Of a stretch of DNA of 64,000 nucleotides, positions 8,618-16,424 are shown one piece after another. The notes beneath the pieces are model-generated. The model worked only from the letters and a program-made list of their open reading frames with translations, was not told the origin of the DNA and did not search any database. Both the position numbers and the translations under genes were made by a program. Position 1 is the first letter of the stretch. The number at the start of each line of letters is the position of its first letter. The stretch lies in assembly GCF_002752675.1 (NCBI RefSeq), contig NZ_CP024608.1:6944001-7008000 (forward strand), given 5' to 3'. The stretch comes from Massilia violaceinigra (GTDB taxonomy: Bacteria; Pseudomonadota; Gammaproteobacteria; Burkholderiales; Burkholderiaceae_D).

Positions 8618-9785
8618 TAGCATTCAAACCAGAGTTGAGGCGGATAATTGGTTACCGCACGGCGAGCAGCTCCGAATTCTGCTCGGTAGCGATCATATCA
8701 GCTACGGCGAGGTGGCAAATACATTACGGGCAAAAGGTGTATTCTCAGCAAATACCCATAAAGAAGATACCATCCCAATACTTTCGTCTACTTTGTTGCG
8801 TCCCGATGAATTCCTGACTTTACTCGAAACTTCTATCTCGCGGGAGACGAAGCCCAAGGAACAACCTCAAGAAATCAAGTTAGTATCTGGGGATGCTGAC
8901 TGGCAGTCGTCAATTCGCGAACTAAGCACTCGCCTCGTCGACCTTGTTGATCTCGATAAAATTCATGGCGTAAGATTCACATCAAACCCGACTTTATCTT
9001 TTGATGGGACACACACCGCCTCTATTGACTACAAAATAAATCGGCAAGATTACAGTCAAGACTTGCTAGGTCGAGACCTTGATTTTTCCGGAAAAATAGT
9101 TATTAGACAACAAGATGGAAATCTACGACTTGAAATCTTATCGCAAGTTTCCTCCAAAGAAACGCAAAAGGTTAATGATCAGATTTTGCGATCCGTCGCT
9201 TCAACATTTAAACTTGCCGGCATCTGCACCGAAGCAGAACCATTAAAAATTCTTTTTGGATCTTTCGAAAACAAAAATCGAATACTTTTTCTATTAAGAT
9301 TGGCGGGGAAGTTTGATGTAAGTAAAGAGCCAGGAACCATCGTAGACGTAACCATACGAAGAAATGAACAAATTAAGTCACTGCCAGATGCTCCAGGCAT
9401 TAAATGGATGGAAGGCGCTTTTCGGAATCTCAAGATTGACGGCGATAAGCTAAACGACATTGCTCTATTCGCAACTGAAGATCATTACGAATATTTTTTT
9501 ATCACCAAATTAGTGGTCGATTATATATTTGAATTTGCTCAGAATAAGGTTCTCTGCACCGTTATCTATAATTTTGACCGTATAAAAACCGCCGAACGGA
9601 TTATGTCCGCACCTTTCATGTATTCAGTAGATCGATTGACGTCAATCGGAAATTCCAACGTCAAAGCGAGCTCCGGCATTCGCCAACAGGTCGCAGACGT
9701 AGTGCGAGCCAAAGTAAATATTCTATTTGAAGATCTTTGCATAAAAACGGAAAACGCTGTAGGTTCCCAGCCCGTAGTGGCGTAA
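8610..9785 (+). CDS. Unknown 391-residue operon protein
   Basis: No family recognised. It starts MTDSIQTRVEADNWLPHGEQ. Residues about 15-75 look like a small helical domain (LRILLGSDHISYGEVANTLR followed by KGVFSANTHKED), which could be a winged-helix or adaptor module. The remainder is mixed alpha/beta, with paired strands around IDYKINRQDY and KIVIRQQDGNLRLEIL. No Walker motif, zinc site, signal peptide or membrane segment is seen. It overlaps the upstream gene by 8 bases and is followed 28 bases later by the alarmone synthetase. AT-rich like its neighbours. It may be the sensor or adaptor of the set; this is inference. Confidence 0.7.
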   Translation: MTDSIQTRVEADNWLPHGEQLRILLGSDHISYGEVANTLRAKGVFSANTHKEDTIPILSSTLLRPDEFLTLLETSISRETKPKEQPQEIKLVSGDADWQSSIRELSTRLVDLVDLDKIHGVRFTSNPTLSFDGTHTASIDYKINRQDYSQDLLGRDLDFSGKIVIRQQDGNLRLEILSQVSSKETQKVNDQILRSVASTFKLAGICTEAEPLKILFGSFENKNRILFLLRLAGKFDVSKEPGTIVDVTIRRNEQIKSLPDAPGIKWMEGAFRNLKIDGDKLNDIALFATEDHYEYFFITKLVVDYIFEFAQNKVLCTVIYNFDRIKTAERIMSAPFMYSVDRLTSIGNSNVKASSGIRQQVADVVRAKVNILFEDLCIKTENAVGSQPVVA

Positions 9786-9813
9786 ATCAAAAGTAAGCTT
9801 ACCCAGGAAATCT

Positions 9814-10898
9814 ATGCCTTCACTTGATTTTGAATTAGAAAAATACGAGTTCAGAGAATTCTACGAAGCTAATCGAGGACTCTTGGAGGATGCGAAAAAC
9901 TCATTTATCACTCTAACAAATGCTCTTACCCGCCATACGGGGAATATATCCATTTCTAAAATTGAAGGTAGAGTCAAGGATAAAGAGGAGTGCGTAAAAA
10001 AGTTTAACATGAAATATAGGTCAAATTTGGAGACAGACTAAAACCATACAACATTAAAGACCAAATAACCGATTTGATTGGCTTAAGAGTAGTCTGCTTA
10101 TATGAAGACGATATTGATAAGATTAAAAAATGCTTAGAGGAGCATTTTGACGTAATAGATATAACCGACAAGATTGCAATAATTGAAAATACGGAAGGAT
10201 CTTTTGGTTATAAAGGCCTTCACCTTGATTTGAAGCTCAACGGTCAAAGAAAACCGCTTCCTGAGTATTTTGTTTACTCAGAGTTCCGGTTTGAGGTTCA
10301 AATCAGAACTATCATACAAGACTCTTGGAGCGTCCTCGACCATAAAATTCAATACAAGAAGGAAATTCCAAACAAGCTTCGAAGAAGAATTAATACACTT
10401 GCGGCGCTTTTCGAACTTGCAGACAGGGAGTTTCGCGAAATACGGAATTCCACCTATGATGAGATAGAAAAGGCAGAGAAGGAAGAGATTGAAGAGGTAG
10501 ACGCTGTCCCAACACTGCAAAGAATTGTAGGTGAGGCGGATCAGGACCGAGTCAATTCGCAAAATGGAAAATTGAACGTTTTCAGTTTTCTAAAAATCGC
10601 AAAACATTTCTTTGATGGATTTGAATTCGAGTCACATAAAGTTGACGGTTTTACACAAGAAATAGTTAGCTTGATGCATGACGTTACTCGAAAGAAATTT
10701 AACTTTTATATGAAGGAAAACATAGCAAAAGTAAAAAAGTATCAGGTGCACTTTGAAATAGAGAATATTAGCGACAAGCTAAATCCGTACACTATTATTC
10801 GACATTGCCTTTACTTAGGAGATAAGTCCGTTTTTTCAAAACTCTTAACAAATCTCGCAAAAAATAATTTTGAAGCCTGGCTTAAGGAAAACGGATAA
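9814..10898 (+). CDS. RelA/SpoT-type alarmone synthetase, one-base frameshift
   Basis: Two frames join into a 361-residue RelA/SpoT nucleotidyltransferase. The frame breaks at the A3 run 10023-10025; one extra A gives RSKFGDRLKPYNIKDQ and restores reading. Synthetase motifs are complete: RVKDKEECVKKF (53-64, ATP side), DLIGLRVVC with D87, GYKGLHLDLK (132-141) and EVQIRTIIQD (161-170) followed by HKIQYK. No HD hydrolase precedes it, so it is synthetase-only, as in small alarmone synthetases and toxic toxSAS/CapRel proteins. A C-terminal half of about 170 helical residues is unassigned. AGGAA lies 7 bases before the ATG. As read, the product is truncated at residue 75; phase change, decay or sequencing error are all possible. 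Confidence 0.75.
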
Positions 10899-11422
10899 TC
10901 CTGCACGATATACCAACCTTAATTTCTGCTCAAAAACGAGTACATCTGAAAAGTCGCCTCAGTCGCTTAGGCCACGTCAGTAAGCGCCCTAAAATGGATT
11001 ACCAATTACGTAGTCAAGAAAGATAACTTTCGGCGCTACGGTGCGATAGCCACTCGGCGTATACCTCGGCCAAAAATGCTTTTACTGGAAAAATTGGCTA
11101 TATTCAAGAATTTGACAATATTTGAGCAATACCGACTACCCACCAGTTCGCACATATCAGATATGCCGATTATCGCGCACATTGGACGGTTGCGTAGCTA
11201 CATTGCGAGTCGAACGCAACCCAGCGCGGGGAAATTTGTACTGAGTAAGAAGACCAGCGGGTAGACAAAGCCAAAGTGTGAGGATATCGCCCTCATACAT
11301 TCGTCGCTCCTCACTTTTAGCGTGCTTCACGCGAGGCCGACACGCGTTTGATAATTAATGCTAAAGTCGTCAACAGCTATATAGAAAAATACCTTGAAAA
11401 ACAAGGGCTTAACTATATATTT
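10899..11422. other. Gene-free gap between operon and prophage
   Basis: About 520 AT-rich bases. One short plus-strand frame (11076-11264) is not protein-like and has no ribosome site. No tRNA or clear terminator is seen. The last part (11385-11400) contains the near-palindrome CCTTGAAAAACAAGG just before the left attachment repeat, a possible recombinase arm site. Confidence 0.4.
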
Positions 11423-11436
11423 TGGCGGAAGCGGTG
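11423..11436. repeat. attL copy of the 14-bp att core
   Basis: Reads TGGCGGAAGCGGTG, identical to 53211-53224, where it forms the 3' end (including CCA) of tRNA-Ser. It lies 145 bases before the integrase start. Integrases of this type commonly use tRNA 3' ends, which supports an attachment-site reading; the precise crossover cannot be fixed. Confidence 0.68.
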
Positions 11437-11581
11437 TCCGTCAAATCGTAGTCCGCTCAAAGCCGCTTAATCCCGCTACGCCCTTGATTCGCCCCAGAAA
11501 CTTGATGAAATTGTTCGCATGAGTTCGCACAATCACGCTAAAATCCGCTTCTTACATGTGGGTACAAATGGGGGTAGAGAA

Positions 11582-12784
11582 ATGGCGCGTACAGTCGAAA
11601 AGCTCAGCGCTTTGGCGGTCAACAAGACCACAAAGCCAGGATACTATGGTGATGGCGCTGGCCTCTACCTACAGGTATCAAAGTCAGGCACTAAGAGCTG
11701 GATATTCCGCTTCACGTTTGCGGCGAGGCAGCGTGAAATGGGCCTCGGCCCTCTCCATACAGTAGGCCTTGCGGATGCCCGTGTCAAGGCGCGCGAGTGC
11801 AGGACGATTCTGCTTGCAGGAAAAGATCCACTTGAAGCACGCAGTGCCACCAAGCTCGCGGAAGCACTGGATCGGGCGAAGATGATCACGTTCGATCAAT
11901 GCGCCAGCGCGTATATAGCTGCCCACCGCGGCAGCTGGAAGAATGCGAAGCATGCGAGTCAATGGGAGAATACCTTGGAGACCTATGCCGGGCCGATCAT
12001 CGGTGCAATGCCCGTCGCATCAGTCGACACGGCGCTCGTCGTCAAGGTGCTGAATCCGATTTGGCAGGAGAAGACAGAAACAGCCACCAGGCTGCGCGGT
12101 CGGATCGAAAGTATTCTGGACTGGGCGACGGTGAGCAAATACCGAGTTGGCGAAAATCCAGCGCGCTGGCGCGGCCATCTTGAAAATCTCTTGGCAGATC
12201 CGAACAAACTCGGACGAGTCGAACACCACCCGGCTTTGCCGTGGCAGGAACTGGTGGAGTTCATGGTCAAATTGCGGTCGCGGGAAGGCGTCGCAGCGCG
12301 CGCGGTAGATTTTGCAATTCTGACGGCATGTCGTTCTGGCGAGGTGCGGGGCGCCACCTGGGCCGAAATCGATATCGAAGGGGCGCTGTGGACGATCCCA
12401 TCTGAACGCATGAAAGCTGGCCGCGAACATCGTGTCCCATTATCCAGTTCGGCGGTTGACATCCTCATGCGCATGCCACAGGTTGATGATCTTGTGTTTC
12501 CTGGGCGGCGACAGGGTACAGCGCTGTCGGATATGAGCTTGACGGCTGTGCTGCGTCGTATGAGCCGGCCAGATATCACGGTACACGGCTTTCGATCAAC
12601 CTTCCGCGACTGGTGTGCCGAGTCTGTAGCGAACTCGTTCCCTCGGGAAGTGTGCGAGCACGCCTTGGCCCACAGTTTGCCAGACAAGGTGGAAGCCGCT
12701 TACCGACGCGGTGACTTGCTCGTCAAACGCACGATGCTCATGCAGACGTGGGCCGATTTCTGCGCCGGGAAAATAACGGGTTAG
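11582..12784 (+). CDS. int: P4-type tyrosine integrase
   Basis: A 400-residue site-specific recombinase. The N-terminal DUF4102 arm-binding domain (residues 1-90) contains KPGYYGDGAGLYLQVSKSG and the MGLGPLHTVGLADAR strand. The catalytic core has R251 (ILTACRSGEVRG), H335-x-x-R338 (HGFRSTFRDWCAE), H360 and nucleophile Y374 (EAAYRRGD), a complete R-H-R-H-Y set. Start ATG 11582 follows a GGGGTAGAGAA ribosome site; an in-frame ATG at 11519 is less likely. It sits beside attL, reading into the element. Family members integrate into tRNA 3' ends, matching the repeat at tRNA-Ser. Confidence 0.95.
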   Translation: MARTVEKLSALAVNKTTKPGYYGDGAGLYLQVSKSGTKSWIFRFTFAARQREMGLGPLHTVGLADARVKARECRTILLAGKDPLEARSATKLAEALDRAKMITFDQCASAYIAAHRGSWKNAKHASQWENTLETYAGPIIGAMPVASVDTALVVKVLNPIWQEKTETATRLRGRIESILDWATVSKYRVGENPARWRGHLENLLADPNKLGRVEHHPALPWQELVEFMVKLRSREGVAARAVDFAILTACRSGEVRGATWAEIDIEGALWTIPSERMKAGREHRVPLSSSAVDILMRMPQVDDLVFPGRRQGTALSDMSLTAVLRRMSRPDITVHGFRSTFRDWCAESVANSFPREVCEHALAHSLPDKVEAAYRRGDLLVKRTMLMQTWADFCAGKITG

Positions 12785-12846
12785 TGCCGCGCCTGCCAAC
12801 AAAGAACAGGAACGGGTTCTCTAACTATCCATCAGCCCGTGTCCGT

Positions 12847-13281
12847 TTAGTAGCGCTGACCTTGTCTCTCTATCTCCTCTATGCTGATTTGCTGCTTGAG
12901 ATTCGAAAATACTTCGGCGAAGTCTACCAAGAACCGCTCTGCCGAGAATGCGGGAATGCTATATTCCCCAACTATCTTCGGGACCTCTACTAGCAGCGAA
13001 TCAATAACCATGGTTTTTCGCGACACAGCTTCTGCATTTACGAAGCCCTCCAGCGGCAGCATAATATCCATATAAAGCTTTTTCTCTTTTTTAGAAAGAC
13101 GTATACGTCGCTTAAACTTAAGAATGGGATCGCGGCATATCAATACAACCGAAACACCACAAAGACCATCGCCGTAATCTTGATCGGAGAAAAACTGTCG
13201 ATAACTGGTGCTGGATAGCCAGTTGAGAACTAAGTCAACTCTACTCTCCCAATTAGCGTCCGACACGATATTCAATCTCAT
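12847..13281 (-). CDS. Immunity-type protein (Imm44-like)
   Basis: A 144-residue soluble protein. YRQFFSDQDYGDGLCGVSVV, then VLICRDPILKFKRRIRLSKK and KLYMDIMLPL, recall immunity family 44 of polymorphic toxin systems, which protects against RHS or contact-dependent toxins. The assignment is from memory of the family pattern and is moderate. An AAGGAGAGG site lies just before the ATG. It is the last gene of the minus-strand run RHS-RHS-DUF4272-this gene, a position typical of cognate or orphan immunity genes. Confidence 0.6.
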   Translation of the reverse strand: MRLNIVSDANWESRVDLVLNWLSSTSYRQFFSDQDYGDGLCGVSVVLICRDPILKFKRRIRLSKKEKKLYMDIMLPLEGFVNAEAVSRKTMVIDSLLVEVPKIVGEYSIPAFSAERFLVDFAEVFSNLKQQISIEEIERQGQRY

Positions 13282-13365
13282 TAGCGCCTCTCCTTGTTGC
13301 CCGGAGGCAGATGGCCACTTTGCATAATATAGTTGAGCAACTGGCTTATGTATAACGATATGCGC

Positions 13366-14001
13366 CTATGTGTCGAGCAAGACTTCCTCCCATTCGACTT
13401 CCGATAGTATCCATTCCAGCGCATGCCTTCGCTGCTGCACCGAAAGCAAAGTCGGCGTGGAGTTGCCCTGATCAATTTGGCCGCATATATGCAGTTCAGT
13501 TTTTGCCGAAGCCAAGCAGTAAAGAAGATCTAGCTCACGAAGAATATCGTCGGTGGATCTGAGCCTAACACGTTGTCGAAATTCAGTGGTTGACTCTGAT
13601 TTTGAAATACTGGGGAACAACGAGACGAAATCATCTGGCAAAGGGTCCAAGATCGAAACCTGAGTTAAATTAGACGCCCATGCGAGTGCAAACAACGCCT
13701 CAACGCGCCACCGCATACTTCCTGCCAGCCCTCCGCTGTTGAACACAAATTTGGACTCTAAGGGGCTCAAGTAATGGGACAATTGCTCATTTTTAAGCCA
13801 GGTCCTAATCGCATTTTTCCTCTCATCCCAACCGAATGCGAGGGCGACGACTGCATGAAGACCAAGCAAGCGGCCACCAATTGAATCGCTGTCGCCTCGG
13901 ATCTCACAATCACCCAGAAACGGCAATGTAGGGGATACTTGGTAGCCGTGGCTACTTAAAATATCCAGTGAACGGCCTCGAACCTCTACAAAAATAGACA
14001 T
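13366..14001 (-). CDS. DUF4272 protein, candidate cognate immunity
   Basis: A 211-residue protein with DUF4272 features: IGGRLLGLHAVVALAFGW, paired Trp-rich helices (MRWRVEALFALAWA), and the closing QRRHALEWILSEVEWEEVLL then DT, the family's most recognisable end. It begins 14 bases after the RHS toxin stop, the usual place for the immunity gene to the toxin tip. Whether it neutralises that tip is inference; the function of DUF4272 is not established. An 84-base gap with a fresh ribosome site separates it from the Imm44-like gene. Confidence 0.75.
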   Translation of the reverse strand: MSIFVEVRGRSLDILSSHGYQVSPTLPFLGDCEIRGDSDSIGGRLLGLHAVVALAFGWDERKNAIRTWLKNEQLSHYLSPLESKFVFNSGGLAGSMRWRVEALFALAWASNLTQVSILDPLPDDFVSLFPSISKSESTTEFRQRVRLRSTDDILRELDLLYCLASAKTELHICGQIDQGNSTPTLLSVQQRRHALEWILSEVEWEEVLLDT

Positions 14002-14015
14002 TTAAACTTATCTCA

Positions 14016-16424
14016 TTAAGGAAAATTTTGACTATATCCGCCGGCCCCACCAGGCAGCGGGTGTAACAAATCTCTGAATGCTGGATTTTGGTGATCACAC
14101 TGCCTTATTAGCCAAATTTCTTGGGGACGGTGTACCGGATGGTGCCAGGCGAAGCCAGCGGGATTGCGTAAAGCACCATCACGATAACCGGTCATCTGAT
14201 TTCTTATCCCGGCGGCAGAGTAGCTGCCAATGCTGCCAGAACCTAGCGAGGTCAAATGTTCATAGAGCTGGTCGTTAGCGCCGCTCCTATGTTGAGGTCG
14301 GGTGTTTCCGCCCGCCGTGGATGCAACATAGTAAACCTGCATACAAGGACCACATTGGCGGGAAGAATTTTGTGAATAGGTAAACGGATATGGAGAAACC
14401 GTAGGGCCAAGGCTCGGATAAAATCTACCGCCAACCCAAGATCCCGGCCTTCCGCTATATGTGGGCCCTGACGGGCGCGGATTGCCTCCCCTGCGTTGTA
14501 ACCCGTCTTCATCGGTCCCATTAAGGGGACCGTTCTCAACGTATGAATAAGTATTAATGCCACCGTCTAGGCCGATCGGATCGGATTGGATATACCGCCC
14601 GGTCTGCGGATCATAGTCCCTGTGGTAGTTGTAAAATAGGTTTGTGTTCCGGTCGTAGTACTGGCCTGGCATCCGTAAATTGAACGTAAATGTACCTGAT
14701 CCGTTAAAGTATTCGGTCGGCGGTGTCAGCCCGAACGGATCGCCATTGTCCCAGCGCCAGACGATCTTGTTGTCGAGCGTACGTGTGATCATTCGTGGCG
14801 TTCCCAAATGATCCGGATGAATATGGAACACGTTAATCGCCGTGTTTTGGGCAGGTGCCGTACCCGTCACTGTCTGCGTCAGCACAGCCACCGGCAGGTT
14901 GCCCAAGTACACCGTCTCGCGCGTCGCCTTGCCGTTTACATAGTTGTACTCACCTACCAACTGTCCTTGCTCATCGTAGACGAATATACCACCGCCGTTA
15001 GTCTGGAATACACGCTGTTCCAAGCCGTTGAACAGCTGGTGGGCGGTGACAGCACCATTCTGGATACGGTATGGCCGAGCCCGACCGCTATAAGTAACCA
15101 CGAGCGTGCCATCAGTGGCCAGATTACCGGCGCCGTCGTATTGATTTGTCTTCGCCGGTCCCGGGCCGGTGGTCGCGCTCAGCTTATTACTAAGAGGATC
15201 AATGGTGTTCGTGTAGCTGTTCGCCCCAAATCCAGCCTTGATGCGATTCCCGCTGGCATCGTAGGCGTAGGTCTGGCTGGTGCCGTTGGCGCTGTAGCTG
15301 GTCAGGCGATTCAACTCGTCATAGCCAAAGGTCTGGTTCAGGCTGGCAGGGCTGGGCGCCGTTCCTGTGCCGGCATGGGTGTATCCCTTGATACGGCTGG
15401 CGGGGTCGTAATTGACCGTGCGTACCACACCGTTCGCTGAAGGGCTTCCCAAGGTGTAGCTGCTGATCCGGCCATCGAGGTCGTAGGCGCGCACATGCGC
15501 ATACTGGTTTGCTGGAACGCTACTACCCCACTTCCAACCGGTGGTTCCGCCAAACGGTGCGTAGGTGATATTGTTCAGCAAAACAATGCTGCCGGTGCTC
15601 GTGCCGGTACCGTTGGCTAGCACCGGGTTCAGCGTGATGCTGGTGACCTGGCCCGCCTGGTTGTAGCCATAGTTAACGCGGTTCCCGCTCGGGTAGGTCA
15701 TGCTCACCAGCCGGCCATGCGCATCGTACGCATAGGCAAGCGTATGCGTGTTGGTGTAGCTCCCCAAGCCAGTCGTGGTCTGGGCTTTGGTGGCGAGCCG
15801 CCCGAATGCGTCATAGGTATAGGCCGTATAACCCGATTCATCCGTCATCCGCGTTATTTTGCCAGCGGCAGTCGGCGTCAGCTTCGCGTCGCCGTCATAC
15901 TCGAACGTGGTGCCGATGGTGCCCGTATAGTCGATCCGGGTCAGACGGTTGAGCGCATCATAAAAATAGGTATTCGTTTTACCGCGGCCGTCGATACGCG
16001 TTTTCAGATTGCCGGCGGCATCATAGGTCGACTTGGTCAGGCCCGTGTCTGGGCTTCCCAACTCGCTGCGGTTACCAAGGCCGTCGACGGCGTAACGCGT
16101 CTCCAAGTTGCGCGGATCGGTCACCGTCGCCACTTGGTCTATGCCGTCGTAACCGTACTTGATGGTCGGGCGTGCGCCGTTGGTCAGCGGCTGTTCCACC
16201 TGCTTTACACGGTCGAGTGGATCGTAAGTAAGGTTCGTCACCCGTCCCAGCGGATCGGTTACCTCCTTGAGGTTGCCTACCAGGTCGTACTTGTAGCTGG
16301 TGGCCGCTTCCGGCACTGACTGCGCCGATGCGAGGGTGCCGGTATAGGCACCCAGCAGCGGGGTGTACGTCATGACAACAACTAGTGCGCCGGACGTCAA
16401 ACGGCTGAGAATACGGCGGGTCAT
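14016..16424 (-). CDS. RHS/YD-repeat toxin, C-terminal half
   Basis: An 802-residue exported protein with its own signal peptide (about 1-34). YD repeats fill residues 40-560, and the conserved RHS-core block includes FHIHPDHLGTPRMITRTLDN, YYDRNTNLFYNYHRDYDPQT, GRYIQSDPIGLDGG and TYSYVENG. The usual closing DPxGL is replaced by TDEDGL. The remaining 150 or so residues are unlike RHS and should be the toxin tip: Cys pair RQCGPCMQ, then GFAWHHPVHRPQEIWLI and CDHQNPAFRDLLHPLPGGAG, resembling WHH/LHH-type HNH nucleases. It overlaps the upstream RHS gene by 4 bases. Confidence 0.9.
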   Translation of the reverse strand: MTRRILSRLTSGALVVVMTYTPLLGAYTGTLASAQSVPEAATSYKYDLVGNLKEVTDPLGRVTNLTYDPLDRVKQVEQPLTNGARPTIKYGYDGIDQVATVTDPRNLETRYAVDGLGNRSELGSPDTGLTKSTYDAAGNLKTRIDGRGKTNTYFYDALNRLTRIDYTGTIGTTFEYDGDAKLTPTAAGKITRMTDESGYTAYTYDAFGRLATKAQTTTGLGSYTNTHTLAYAYDAHGRLVSMTYPSGNRVNYGYNQAGQVTSITLNPVLANGTGTSTGSIVLLNNITYAPFGGTTGWKWGSSVPANQYAHVRAYDLDGRISSYTLGSPSANGVVRTVNYDPASRIKGYTHAGTGTAPSPASLNQTFGYDELNRLTSYSANGTSQTYAYDASGNRIKAGFGANSYTNTIDPLSNKLSATTGPGPAKTNQYDGAGNLATDGTLVVTYSGRARPYRIQNGAVTAHQLFNGLEQRVFQTNGGGIFVYDEQGQLVGEYNYVNGKATRETVYLGNLPVAVLTQTVTGTAPAQNTAINVFHIHPDHLGTPRMITRTLDNKIVWRWDNGDPFGLTPPTEYFNGSGTFTFNLRMPGQYYDRNTNLFYNYHRDYDPQTGRYIQSDPIGLDGGINTYSYVENGPLNGTDEDGLQRRGGNPRPSGPTYSGRPGSWVGGRFYPSLGPTVSPYPFTYSQNSSRQCGPCMQVYYVASTAGGNTRPQHRSGANDQLYEHLTSLGSGSIGSYSAAGIRNQMTGYRDGALRNPAGFAWHHPVHRPQEIWLIRQCDHQNPAFRDLLHPLPGGAGGYSQNFP

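Noticed and set aside
6681..10898. Accessory operon as part of the prophage
   Set aside because: The left att repeat at 11423-11436 lies to the right of the operon, so it is outside the excisable element.
11160..11260. GTCGAACGCAACCC-like stretch resembling a tRNA T-loop
   Set aside because: No acceptor or anticodon stem could be formed around it.
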